DNA from: JBMOKU01 sp049324315
GTDB taxonomy: Bacteria > Bacillota > Clostridia > Peptostreptococcales > Thermotaleaceae
Length of the DNA stretch: 64,000 nucleotides
NCBI GenBank assembly: GCA_049324315.1
Contig: JBMOKU010000025.1
Span: 1 to 64,000, forward strand
Direction of reading: 5' to 3'
The notes beneath the pieces were generated by a model. The model was not told the origin of the DNA. It searched no databases and was given only the letters and a program-made list of their open reading frames with translations. Below are positions 1 through 8,086 of the stretch, in pieces. Position 1 is the stretch's first letter. Each line of letters opens with the position of its first letter. A program made the translations under genes and the position numbers.

Positions 1-125
1 GGTTGCTGAAACTAGCTGCATGACACAAAGCTGTAGGAAGAAGAATGTCGGAAAGCCGTGTGCGGGAGAATCGCATGCACGGTTTGATGAGGGGCGAATG
101 AAAATTTTTCATTCGCCTACTCTAT
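1..125 (+). mobile_element. 3' end of a group II intron (domains V and VI)
   Basis: Domain V lies at about 53-85: the AGC triad opens a long stem closed by a GNRA-like GAGA loop, with a two-base bulge on the return strand. Domain VI follows at 86-125, with arms around GGCGAATG and CATTCGCC, and the intron ends in CTACTCTAT. The likely branch-point A is at 119, six bases before the 3' end. The rest of the intron, including any reverse transcriptase, would lie left of the window. The 3' splice boundary is put at 125/126 by similarity to bacterial introns ending this way. Confidence 0.85.
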
Positions 126-211
126 AGAAAGGATTAATTTTCTTCAGGAAGGGTAATAATCTAACTGTTATGGCATATATTTTTTTATTATCAAAAGCAA
201 ATAGGAATCAC

Positions 212-240
212 TTGCATTTAGAATGTAATTGTGTTATATT
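212..240 (+). promoter_or_regulatory. sigma-A-type promoter of the znu operon
   Basis: TTGCAT (212-217) and TATATT (235-240) are separated by 17 bp. It is the best promoter-like pair upstream of the lipoprotein gene at 501 and implies a leader of about 250 nt, which contains an inverted repeat and a REP-like palindrome. Confidence 0.6.
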
Positions 241-250
241 TAAATATAAA

Positions 251-273
251 TAAATGTTATTTTTTAACATTTA
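251..273 (+). promoter_or_regulatory. inverted repeat just downstream of the znu promoter; possible metalloregulator operator or attenuator
   Basis: TAAATGTTA (251-259) and TAACATTTA (265-273) form a perfect 9-bp inverted repeat with a 5-nt gap, about 10 nt after the -10 box. The position suits a Zur/Fur-like operator for a zinc importer. The T-rich 3' flank also allows a weak terminator. The Fur-family gene at 9731-10180 is a candidate regulator (inference). Confidence 0.4.
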
Positions 274-343
274 TTTTTCCCTCATAAGCGGGCATCAGAA
301 AAAATCAAGACTACCGAAAAACTCAAGTTATTTAATCAGAAGA

Positions 344-418
344 GGCAAGACTTGGGGACTGGTCCACTGTCCGGTGTGTTTTTTACCGGACTGGGGCCCT
401 GTCCCCATGTGTTGCCTG
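344..418. repeat. REP-like palindromic element, copy 1
   Basis: Outer arms AGGCAA/TTGCCT enclose TTGGGGAC and GTCCCCA arms, with an inner TCCGGT/ACCGGA stem. The same family recurs at 7822-7864, 15751-15818, 15936-16010, 44737-44808 and 62339-62413. It sits in the znu leader. The short reading frame across it is not considered a gene. Confidence 0.7.
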
Positions 419-500
419 GCGATGACTTGCTTTTTCAGCAGTCTCGAGAAAATCTGCTGTCCGTTTACCCTAAAAGAGGTAGGTAGAAAGGAGTAGGAAT

Positions 501-1475
501 ATGAGATCAAAGAGGATCAGAATTGTATGTATTCTAATGACACTTATGCTTCTAGTGGCTGCAGGTTGTTCAAAAGAAACAAACCAACGACCTCAGAGTC
601 AAACGGAAGAAAAGAGACTGATTGTTTATACAACGATCTATCCAATGTATGACTTTGCACAAAAAATTGGTGGAGATAAGGTTGATGTAAGGCTTATGAT
701 TCCGCCAGGCGCAGAACCCCATGACTGGGAACCCACTGCAAAGCTTATGGCAGCGTTGGAAGAAGCAGATGTATTAATTTATAATGGGGTAGAAATTGAA
801 CCATGGATTGACAAGGTACTAGGTTCGCTAAGCAACAAAAATATAGTAATTGTAGAAGCTTCAGAAGATATTGAACTGATAAAATTCGAAGAACATGCTC
901 ATGAGGATAACGAAGAAGAGCAATTGGCGGAGGAAGAGGATGATCATGGTGAATATGACCCTCACGTATGGCTAGACCCGACGAACGCTGCCAAGGAAGC
1001 CGAGAATATTATGAATGCTTTCATAAAAGCGGATGAAGACAACAAAGAACTGTACGAAGCTAATTACCAGGCATTCAAAGAAAAAATAGCTGCATTAGAC
1101 CAGAAATATCAGCAGGAATTACGTGATGTAAAGCGAAAAGAAATCGTAGTTGCCCATGCGGCTTTCGGTTATTTAACCCATAAATATGGGTTAGAACAAA
1201 TTAGTATCAACGGCTTATCACCTCAGGAAGAACCTAGTGCTGCTAAGCTGGCAGAGATAGCAGAAGAAGTAAAGGAACATGAGATAAAATATATCTTTTT
1301 CGAAACCCTGACCAGTCCTAAACTTTCTCAAGTACTGGCTGAAGAGACAGGGGCGAAGACAGCGGTTCTAAACCCGATTGACGGGTTGACGGAAGAAGAA
1401 ATGAAGGCAGGAAAAGACTACTTTGCGGTTATGGAAGAGAATTTACATACATTGAAAACAGCATTAGGAGAGTAA
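501..1475 (+). CDS. znuA: zinc/manganese-type ABC transporter substrate-binding lipoprotein (ZnuA-like)
   Basis: Cluster A-I solute-binding protein that captures Zn(II), or possibly Mn(II), outside the membrane and hands it to the importer encoded by the next two genes. The lipoprotein signal ends in VAAGC, placing the lipidated Cys at residue 23. Expected metal ligands are visible: His74 (in PHDWEP), His155 (in HVWLDP), His219 (in VAHAAFGY) and Asp294 (in NPIDG). Between the first two ligands lies a His/acidic loop (about 131-150), typical of zinc rather than manganese members. Length (324 aa) is normal. The ATG follows GAAAGGAG. The ATPase gene begins 2 nt after the stop, so the three genes form one operon. 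Metal specificity is inferred from the loop. Confidence 0.9.
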   Translation: MRSKRIRIVCILMTLMLLVAAGCSKETNQRPQSQTEEKRLIVYTTIYPMYDFAQKIGGDKVDVRLMIPPGAEPHDWEPTAKLMAALEEADVLIYNGVEIEPWIDKVLGSLSNKNIVIVEASEDIELIKFEEHAHEDNEEEQLAEEEDDHGEYDPHVWLDPTNAAKEAENIMNAFIKADEDNKELYEANYQAFKEKIAALDQKYQQELRDVKRKEIVVAHAAFGYLTHKYGLEQISINGLSPQEEPSAAKLAEIAEEVKEHEIKYIFFETLTSPKLSQVLAEETGAKTAVLNPIDGLTEEEMKAGKDYFAVMEENLHTLKTALGE

Positions 1476-1477
1476 TC

Positions 1478-2242
1478 ATGGAAAAAGTAGTAGAAATAAA
1501 GGATTTATCCTTTGGATACGATCAAAATATAGTATTGGAAGATATCAGTTTATATATCTATCGGGGGGATTATCTAGGCATTGTAGGTCCAAACGGTGCA
1601 GCGAAAAGTACGCTGATTAAACTGATACTGAATATTCTTCAGCCTACGAAAGGAAGTATTGAACTGTTTGGACAGGAGATAAAATCGTTTAAAGACTGGG
1701 GAAAGATTGGATATGTTTCTCAAAAAGCCACATCATTTAATACTGGTTTTCCTGCAACGGTAGAAGAAGTGATTGCTGCCAATCTTTATTCTCAAATTGG
1801 ATTGTTTAAACCGGTCAAGAAGCATCATAAAGAAAGGGTCCGAGAGGCCCTTTCTGTCGTGGGTATGGAGGCATATCAAAAGAGACTCATAGGAAATCTT
1901 TCCGGAGGACAGCAGCAAAAGGTTTTTATTGCCAGAGCTTTGGTCAGTCAGCCGGAAGTGATCTTTCTGGATGAGCCTACGGTAGGTATTGATTTGAAAT
2001 CTCAGGGCGAATTCTATCAGTTAATGAAGCGTTTGAACGAAGAATTGGGGATTACCATTGTTATGGTATCCCATGATATCGGCGCTATTACAGAAAATGT
2101 ATCCCGTGTTGCTTGTATGGGAGATAAAAAACTATCTGTTCATCATCAATGCTGTAATGTGCCTTTTGGTGAAGTATTGTCAAAATTTTATGGTGATAAG
2201 ATGAAGCTGTTGGTACATCATCATCACCAAACAAAGGAGTAA
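1478..2242 (+). CDS. znuC: metal ABC transporter ATP-binding protein (ZnuC-like)
   Basis: ATPase subunit of the metal importer. All ABC motifs are present: Walker A (residues 37-45, GPNGAAKST), signature LSGGQ, Walker B with IFLDEPTVGID, and the switch His in VSHD. The Walker A is unusual: Ala42 replaces the Gly that normally precedes the catalytic Lys. The rest of the loop and all other motifs are intact, so the protein is probably functional. The C-terminus carries a His run (VHHHHQ). At 254 aa the size is normal. It starts 2 nt after znuA and ends 6 nt before the permease gene. Confidence 0.92.
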   Translation: MEKVVEIKDLSFGYDQNIVLEDISLYIYRGDYLGIVGPNGAAKSTLIKLILNILQPTKGSIELFGQEIKSFKDWGKIGYVSQKATSFNTGFPATVEEVIAANLYSQIGLFKPVKKHHKERVREALSVVGMEAYQKRLIGNLSGGQQQKVFIARALVSQPEVIFLDEPTVGIDLKSQGEFYQLMKRLNEELGITIVMVSHDIGAITENVSRVACMGDKKLSVHHQCCNVPFGEVLSKFYGDKMKLLVHHHHQTKE

Positions 2243-2248
2243 AGAATA

Positions 2249-3103
2249 ATGCTTGAGATTCTACAATATGGATTTATGCAAAGAGCATTAATTGCCGGTA
2301 TGATTATCGGTATTCTATGCCCTTTGATTGGTATCTTCATTGTTTTGAGAAGGATGTCGCTTATTGGGGATAGCCTTTCCCATGTGGCTTTATCCGGTGT
2401 GGCTGCAGGACTGTTGGCAGGTGTCTATCCTTTGGCTATGGCACTGGCTTTTTCTGTTATAGCTGCTCTGGGAATTGAAAAATTAAGAAAAAGCTATGAA
2501 CAATACGCTGAACTGGCAATAGCCATTATTCTCTCAGCAGGAATCGGTTTAGCCGTAGTTTTGATCAGCTTGGCAAAGAAAATTAATATAGACTTATTTG
2601 GCTATTTATTTGGCAGCATTACCACCGTACTACCCCAGGATATTTGGTTGATTTCCGGTATAGGCCTTGTCATAATCATCGCTGTAAAGCTGCTGTATAA
2701 AGAGTTGTTTTTCATTGCCTTTGATGAAGAAGGTGCCAGATTGTCCGGCATGCCTGTGAAGTGGATCAATGTATTCTTTATTGTGGTCATTGCGTCTACC
2801 ATAACGCTATCCATGCGCATTGTAGGTGTCTTGTTGGTTTCATCTCTGATGGTGATCCCTGTGGCAGCAAGTCTCCAAATTGCTAAGAGCTTTAGGCATG
2901 CTGTTTTTCTATCCGTGTTATTTGCAGAAGCTGCAGTATTATCAGGAATTGTCATTTCCTATTATCTGGAGCTGGCATCTGGCGGTACCATCGTTTTGTT
3001 ATCCGTACTCATTTTAATAGCGGTTATCATATTTAGAAATATTGGTAAAAAAACAAACATAGCAAAATCCTATAAGGCAAAAGGAAACTGTGAAGTTTTA
3101 TGA
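2249..3103 (+). CDS. znuB: metal ABC transporter permease (ZnuB-like)
   Basis: Integral membrane subunit of the znu importer, ABC-3 family. The 284-aa protein is almost entirely hydrophobic, with about eight predicted helices; the early segment RRMSLIGDSLSHVALSGVA is the conserved family region contacting the ATPase. An AGGAGTAAAG Shine-Dalgarno precedes the ATG. The stop codon lies inside the terminator hairpin, marking the operon end. The C-terminal tail is Lys-rich and cytoplasmic. Confidence 0.92.
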   Translation: MLEILQYGFMQRALIAGMIIGILCPLIGIFIVLRRMSLIGDSLSHVALSGVAAGLLAGVYPLAMALAFSVIAALGIEKLRKSYEQYAELAIAIILSAGIGLAVVLISLAKKINIDLFGYLFGSITTVLPQDIWLISGIGLVIIIAVKLLYKELFFIAFDEEGARLSGMPVKWINVFFIVVIASTITLSMRIVGVLLVSSLMVIPVAASLQIAKSFRHAVFLSVLFAEAAVLSGIVISYYLELASGGTIVLLSVLILIAVIIFRNIGKKTNIAKSYKAKGNCEVL

Positions 3104-3125
3104 TCTATAAACTCCACAGTTTTGT
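3085..3125 (+). terminator. rho-independent terminator of znuABC
   Basis: Arms AAACTGTGAAGTTT (3085-3098) and AAACTCCACAGTTT (3109-3122) pair closely, followed by T-rich sequence. The znuB stop at 3101-3103 is in the loop. Confidence 0.8.
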
Positions 3126-3174
3126 CATGTTATGAGAGAAGGGGCATATTTATTAATTTAAGGGGGGACATAGG

Positions 3175-4371
3175 ATGGTTACTGGGATGGATTCTTTTTT
3201 TTCATCGCCATTATTGCAAGGTTTTACCACAATATTTATCAGTATTATTCTAGAGGCTATACCTTTTGTAATGATTGGCGCTTTTCTATCATCTATTATA
3301 CAGGTTTTTGTATCAGAACAGACGATTGCCAGATTTATACCGAGAAGCAGAGTGATTGGACTTGTGACGGCCGGGCTCATGGGCTTTATATTTCCGGTGT
3401 GTGAATGTGCTATCGTTCCTATCATGAGGCGCTTGATTAAGAAGGGTGTACCTCTTTATATTGCGGTTACTTTTATGGTGGCCGTGCCCATTGTCAATCC
3501 AGTTGTATTGGCTTCTACATACTATGCCTTTTCAGGACAGTTGTATATGCCTGTTCTAAGAGGATTTTTAGGGTTTATGGGAGCGATTTTGATCGGGCAT
3601 TTGATCGGAATAATCCAGGGTAGAGATAATGGATTGCGTGAAGCGATAGAGGAAACGGAGATCACTTCTCATCAGGGGCGTGACGGTCATGGACATGAAG
3701 AGCATCACGAAGACCATCACTGTGGCTGTGGGCATCATGAGCATGAGGTGCATATAGAGGTACATCCGTGCAGCTGTGAAGACCATGGACATAAGGAGCA
3801 TCATAAAGTAAAACATAGAAAAGAAGAGCATTGCAGCTGTGAAAGCCATCCTCACCACAGCCATGATCATGCCCATCATCACCAAGAGGAAGAGTCATTT
3901 GGAGAGGTGCTGGCTTGCGGCTGTGGTCATGATCATGCCATAGAAAGCAAGAAAAGAGGACTAGTGGTTTCAATAGTGGCAATGGTGGAGCATGCCAGCA
4001 TTGAATTATATGGGGTGGGTAGATTTCTAATCATGGGTGCCTTTCTATCGGCCATGATGCAGACCCTTGTGGAAAGAAGAATCCTTTTATCCTTGGGCCA
4101 AGATTCTATACTTTCTATTGTAGTAATGATGGTATTGGCCTTTGCCCTGTCTTTATGCTCAGAAGCAGACGCGTTTATTGCCAGAACCTTCCTTGGACAG
4201 TTTACGACGGGTTCCATTGTTGGCTTCTTGATCTTTGGACCTATGATTGATATAAAAAACACATTAATGCTTATGAATGGGTTTAAGGGAAAATTTGTTG
4301 CGAAACTGATTATGATTATTACCATGGTTTGTTTCCTAATGGCAGCGATGGTAAACTTCGTAGGAATATAG
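3175..4371 (+). CDS. UPF0718/DUF318-type permease with His-rich central loop (YcgR/SO_0444-like metal efflux candidate)
   Basis: A 398-aa membrane protein with two homologous permease halves. The first half carries the family motif FPVCECAIVP (about residue 80) and a PIVNP segment; the second repeats the fold after about residue 275. The halves are joined by a cytoplasmic-type linker (about 160-255) packed with His, Cys and acidic residues, including CGCGHHEH-like clusters. Relatives with this layout are assigned to Cu/Zn efflux or putative metal permeases, and Bacillus YcgR is similar. The linker strongly suggests transition-metal binding; direction of transport is not shown. The start follows AAGGGGGGA. 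The next gene resembles YcgQ, its usual partner, and begins 16 nt downstream. Confidence 0.8.
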   Translation: MVTGMDSFFSSPLLQGFTTIFISIILEAIPFVMIGAFLSSIIQVFVSEQTIARFIPRSRVIGLVTAGLMGFIFPVCECAIVPIMRRLIKKGVPLYIAVTFMVAVPIVNPVVLASTYYAFSGQLYMPVLRGFLGFMGAILIGHLIGIIQGRDNGLREAIEETEITSHQGRDGHGHEEHHEDHHCGCGHHEHEVHIEVHPCSCEDHGHKEHHKVKHRKEEHCSCESHPHHSHDHAHHHQEEESFGEVLACGCGHDHAIESKKRGLVVSIVAMVEHASIELYGVGRFLIMGAFLSAMMQTLVERRILLSLGQDSILSIVVMMVLAFALSLCSEADAFIARTFLGQFTTGSIVGFLIFGPMIDIKNTLMLMNGFKGKFVAKLIMIITMVCFLMAAMVNFVGI

Positions 4372-4387
4372 GATAGGAGTGAATAGA

Positions 4388-5134
4388 ATGAAAAGAGGGA
4401 ACGTTAATGAATGGATCTGGTTTTTGATACTGGGTGGATTCACTTACTATCTATATGATTTGATGGCATCAGGAAATATCAATCTGTTTATCCATCCTAA
4501 AATGATCAAATACGTCGTGCTTTCCATGGTTGTTTTTACAGTCATGACAATTTTACAGGTAAAGAGACTTTTTACGAATAGAAACAGTGGGAAAATAAGG
4601 TATGGATATATTCTGTTCTTGATTCCTTTGATCCTGGGATTTGCTGTGACGCCTCAACCGTTAAATGCAGATGTTGCATCAAAAAAAGGCATTACCATCA
4701 TCAACGAAAACGAGGAAACAGTACCCCAAAAAGAACCATTGATTCAGATAGAAACAGATGGAGTGATAAGATTTAACGATGCGGATTATTCCTATATATT
4801 GGGAGAATTAATGGGAAACTTGGAACAATACAAAGGAAAGCAGATTGAAATAACAGGATTTGTTTTTAAAGAAGATCATTTTGAAAAGAATCAGTTTGTA
4901 TCGGCTAGATTAATGATGACATGCTGCGCTGCAGATGCCCAAGTTGTAGGCTTGATGTGCGAATGGAATGGAGCAGGGACATTGGAAAAGGAAAAATGGG
5001 TGAAGGTAACGGGGATTATTGACACCTTTCAATACATGGATCCATATCTTCAGCAGGAGGAAACCATACCTGTCATCAGAGCGCAACGCGTGGAGTTGAT
5101 TTCACCTCCGGCAATTCAGTATGTATATCCGTAA
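4388..5134 (+). CDS. YcgQ-like (TIGR03943 family) membrane protein
   Basis: A 248-aa protein with about three hydrophobic segments in the first 90 residues and a soluble C-terminal part of about 140 residues, containing an OB-like stretch and LMMTCCAADAQ with paired Cys. This matches the TIGR03943/YcgQ family, commonly encoded next to YcgR-type permeases and proposed as a subunit or partner. The ATG at 4388 is preferred over a GTG nine bases upstream because AGGAGTG is then correctly spaced. It lies 16 nt behind the permease, evidently in the same operon. Biochemical role unknown. Confidence 0.75.
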   Translation: MKRGNVNEWIWFLILGGFTYYLYDLMASGNINLFIHPKMIKYVVLSMVVFTVMTILQVKRLFTNRNSGKIRYGYILFLIPLILGFAVTPQPLNADVASKKGITIINENEETVPQKEPLIQIETDGVIRFNDADYSYILGELMGNLEQYKGKQIEITGFVFKEDHFEKNQFVSARLMMTCCAADAQVVGLMCEWNGAGTLEKEKWVKVTGIIDTFQYMDPYLQQEETIPVIRAQRVELISPPAIQYVYP

Positions 5135-5205
5135 AAGAATGAAGGTCAATTCAAAAACTCTTAGAAAATAGAATCCCAGGATAATATCCTGAGATTAAAA
5201 AAAGT

Positions 5206-5230
5206 ATAGGTGCTAAATTTTAGCACCTAT
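5206..5230 (-). terminator. terminator of the minus-strand coiled-coil gene
   Basis: ATAGGTGCTAAA and TTTAGCACCTAT form a strong hairpin. On the minus strand it is followed by a T-run (ACTTTTTTTAATC) and sits just after the stop of the gene at 5232. Confidence 0.7.
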
Positions 5231-5231
5231 T

Positions 5232-5504
5232 CTATTTCATTACTTTCAATTTGATTTCCTGATGCTCTACCCGTTCTGTTAGCTTGTCCACTTTTTCTCT
5301 TAGTTCGTTTATACCTTCGATGCTTTGTTTGTAACCATCATATAGGGCTTTATGGTTCTCATCTATTTTGTTTTCTAGCCTTGTTATTGTTTGATTTACT
5401 TTTTGAAAGCCTTCTTCCATCTCTTGTTTTGTAGCCATACTTGCTTTCATTTCCTGCATTTCACCATACATTTTTGATAGCATTTCAAATATTTTATCTT
5501 CCAT
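5232..5504 (-). CDS. small coiled-coil protein of unknown function
   Basis: A 90-aa, charged protein without membrane segments. Heptad-like spacing of Ile/Leu/Met/Val runs through almost the whole length (around TRLENKIDENHK and LREKVDKLTERVEHQE), indicating a long coiled coil. Similar short proteins are common in Clostridia and are usually annotated as hypothetical. The ATG at 5504 is chosen because AAGGGGTG lies just upstream; a GTG at 5513 would overlap this Shine-Dalgarno. It has its own terminator and probably its own promoter. Confidence 0.7.
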   Translation of the reverse strand: MEDKIFEMLSKMYGEMQEMKASMATKQEMEEGFQKVNQTITRLENKIDENHKALYDGYKQSIEGINELREKVDKLTERVEHQEIKLKVMK

Positions 5505-5580
5505 GAAATCCACCCCTTACTCGTATTATATCTGATGTTTATTTTATTTGAAAGTAAAATTATGGCGATGAATTCTTAGC

Positions 5581-6768
5581 TTAGAAATACTCATTAATAT
5601 AATTTTGCTTTTTAAAAAAAACTTTGCTCAGATTAGGGCGTATCGAAGGGTTGTTTACAATCATACCCTGATAAAAAATAGCCTCATCCATACCAAATGC
5701 TCCAAAGAACAATTGGGAGAATGTATTGATGGAACAGACCATATCCGGGCTTTCAGCAGATGTATCTGTTACATTTGCCGTACCATCTTTGATGTGCACA
5801 TGAAATACCTTGTCATTCCAAGGAGCATAGGTATCGGTAATTTTCATGGTAAATGAACAAGACAAAGATGAATCAAATCTGCTTTCTTCAAGGGCTTTTT
5901 TAACATCGATGACTCTTCCTGCCATAAAAGGTACGATACGAATGCTGTTGGTATACTCTGGCTGCAGGGTATCACGAAGCATCAAATACATAAGGTCATC
6001 ACTGGGACCGTTCCATTCCACGGTTTTGATTTGGGAAGAATGGCTCAGCATAAAGCCGAAAATGGATCGGTATGCTTCCCAGGAAATAGCACATACTTCC
6101 TTTACAGACAGTTTCCCATCCTTGACAAAATAAAGAATATACCCTAAGGATTCTCCTTCATCATTTTTTAATAGGTAGCCGTGCCCACCGTCGCAGGAGA
6201 GATCCTGCAAAATATGGGCCCAGTTTTCATTGCTTCTTAACACATAACCTTGATGTTGATGAAGAAATTGTCTATAGATACTATCTAGTCCGTCGATATC
6301 TTGATCAGGCTGTATCGAGGAAAAAGCTCCTTTTTTGCTGGATATATCTTTAAGGACCTCTACCGGGATTTCATATCGAAGTTGGGAACAATACAACTCC
6401 CAGCCATATGGACGATAAAAGCCAGTATCAAAGGGCATTAAAATTGAAACGGCCTGATGTCGCCGATGCATTTCTTCGATGGCTGACGACATGAGCTTTT
6501 TCATCAATCCCTTGTTTCGGCAGCCCGGATCAGTGATAACACCTACAATGTAGGATGTATCATAGACAGTATTATTTACATAAAGCCGATAAGGGTTGAG
6601 CTGAAGACAAGAAACCAATTTATTTTCATCAAAAATACCTAAAATGTTTTGGGGTTTTGCCACCTCATCAAAATACCAGCTGTAGAAGGGTTCATTTTTC
6701 TCAAATGCGTATCCCCACAGGGCTTTGGCAGCGAGGAGATCTTTCTTTTCAAGTAGTTGAATTTTCAC
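5581..6768 (-). CDS. GNAT family N-acetyltransferase, Eis-like
   Basis: A 395-aa protein with the tripartite Eis layout: an N-terminal GNAT domain (residues about 1-150) with the acetyl-CoA loop region GVITDPGCRNKGLMKKLM, a second GNAT-like domain, and a C-terminal SCP2/sterol-carrier-like domain (about 290-390). Eis proteins acetylate amines of aminoglycosides or other substrates; the substrate here is unknown. It starts with GTG after GAGGTGA and lies 10 nt behind the DUF2156 gene, so the two are probably co-transcribed. Confidence 0.85.
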   Translation of the reverse strand: MKIQLLEKKDLLAAKALWGYAFEKNEPFYSWYFDEVAKPQNILGIFDENKLVSCLQLNPYRLYVNNTVYDTSYIVGVITDPGCRNKGLMKKLMSSAIEEMHRRHQAVSILMPFDTGFYRPYGWELYCSQLRYEIPVEVLKDISSKKGAFSSIQPDQDIDGLDSIYRQFLHQHQGYVLRSNENWAHILQDLSCDGGHGYLLKNDEGESLGYILYFVKDGKLSVKEVCAISWEAYRSIFGFMLSHSSQIKTVEWNGPSDDLMYLMLRDTLQPEYTNSIRIVPFMAGRVIDVKKALEESRFDSSLSCSFTMKITDTYAPWNDKVFHVHIKDGTANVTDTSAESPDMVCSINTFSQLFFGAFGMDEAIFYQGMIVNNPSIRPNLSKVFFKKQNYINEYF

Positions 6769-6778
6769 GGGTTCACCT

Positions 6779-7672
6779 CTATTTTACGATCACATCGTAT
6801 TTATCCAGCAGCTTTACCGGTTGATAGCTTTCCTTTGTTTTCCTCAGATTTGGAAATCCCATATCTTCTTCTCGATTGACAAAGGGGAAATTGATGCATG
6901 CATCGGAACAGAACATCTGATTGATGGCTTGATATAAGCCTTTAATATCTGGATTTGCCTTTTCAATATGCACAACCACTGTATCATGGGATAGGGCTTC
7001 TCCTATGGTAAAGGCTTCAATCTTGTCTTCTATTAAGATGACAGCTCCAAAAAGGTTTAATTCATGCCAATATTCAAAAGCTCGAGCGATGGCTTTTTCC
7101 TCATTACATAACAGTAATTTCTCAAAGTCAGAATAATCTCCTTCCTTCAAGGAACGAGTCAAGGCGAGACAGCCCTCTATATGTGTATCCTCTAAAGGTG
7201 TATAAAGGTGGGGAATATTTTTTTTGAAGTAATTGAGATGATTCTTTTTACTGTGAAGTTTTCTCCCTTTCAATTCACTAAGGTCTTTAACAGCATAAAT
7301 ATAATCGAAATTATTTCTATCTTCTTTTATATCAAAGACAAACTGATCAGATGCTTTTAAGATATCTACAACATGAGCAGGTGCAAATTTAATCTTCAAA
7401 GGATGATTCGATAAAGCTTTTAAGGCATTAAGCGTCTTTGCAAGCTGATCGATAGAATACACTTCTTTGGTCAGGGGCGGAAAGATAAAAGGTTCATCAT
7501 AATACTTGCCGGATATACATAAAAGTCCATGTATCACGTCGTATCTTAATTCATACAAATCCTTCCAGATGAATATACTGGCAAAGTTTATATCAGAGAC
7601 CTGATAAGGAAAACTGGTGATATATTGTTGAAACAATTCCTTATCTCCAATGGTTATTTCATTAGACAGCAT
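6779..7672 (-). CDS. DUF2156 / LPG-synthase C-terminal-like acyltransferase-fold protein
   Basis: A 297-aa soluble protein beginning MLSNEITIGDKELFQ and ending in a segment rich in aromatic and charged residues. The order of conserved blocks (LHSKKNHLNYFKK, then AFTIGEAL and HIEKANPDIKGLYQAIN) matches the DUF2156 family. That family shares the GNAT-like fold of the aminoacyl-transfer domain of lysyl-phosphatidylglycerol synthase but lacks its membrane flippase part. The exact reaction is unknown. It is the first gene of a two-gene unit with the Eis-like gene; GGAAAGGAAG precedes the ATG. Confidence 0.8.
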   Translation of the reverse strand: MLSNEITIGDKELFQQYITSFPYQVSDINFASIFIWKDLYELRYDVIHGLLCISGKYYDEPFIFPPLTKEVYSIDQLAKTLNALKALSNHPLKIKFAPAHVVDILKASDQFVFDIKEDRNNFDYIYAVKDLSELKGRKLHSKKNHLNYFKKNIPHLYTPLEDTHIEGCLALTRSLKEGDYSDFEKLLLCNEEKAIARAFEYWHELNLFGAVILIEDKIEAFTIGEALSHDTVVVHIEKANPDIKGLYQAINQMFCSDACINFPFVNREEDMGFPNLRKTKESYQPVKLLDKYDVIVK

Positions 7673-7747
7673 AAAAAACTTCCTTTCCTGTTTTCGTTGA
7701 TTACGGTATAAGATACTCTATCCATAATTGTAATGTTACACGATACA

Positions 7748-7777
7748 ATTATACCAGAAAGACGAAATGTTAAACAA
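7748..7777 (-). promoter_or_regulatory. likely promoter of the DUF2156/Eis-like unit
   Basis: On the minus strand TTGTTT (7777-7772) and TATAAT (7753-7748) are spaced by 18 bp, about 75 nt upstream of the ATG at 7672. Confidence 0.5.
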
Positions 7778-7821
7778 ATTTTGAATATCAAAATATATTT
7801 ATATTATGTCTTCATTTCAGC

Positions 7822-7864
7822 AGGGCAAGACTTGGGGACTGAGGCCCTGTCCCTATGTGTTGCC
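7822..7864. repeat. REP-like palindromic element, copy 2 (short)
   Basis: It has the outer arms of copy 1 (AGGGCAAGACTTGGGGACTG and a return arm ending TGTTGCCT) but lacks the central inner stem, so it looks like an internally deleted copy. It lies in the 414-bp gap 7673-8086. The remainder (7865-8086) shows no supported gene, only a purine-rich Shine-Dalgarno before 8087. Confidence 0.65.
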
Positions 7865-8086
7865 TCATCATGTGCTGCGTTTAATGAAAACCAATTAAAA
7901 ATGTAGATAGGACTCAAGATAGTTTTTGCATATTAGATAATAGCTTGGCAGGAATAGGGAAATGTTTGTAGAAATTAGTAATTTCTACCTTTTGAGGAGA
8001 GTGATAAAGAAGCGGTAAGGGCATAGGCTGCTGCTGTCTTCATTGAAAAGTGTTTACGGGGTGAGTGGAGAGGGAGGAGGTTAATC

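Noticed and set aside
254..496. 80-codon frame before znuA
   Set aside because: It runs through the REP-like palindrome and has no ribosome binding site or recognisable domain.
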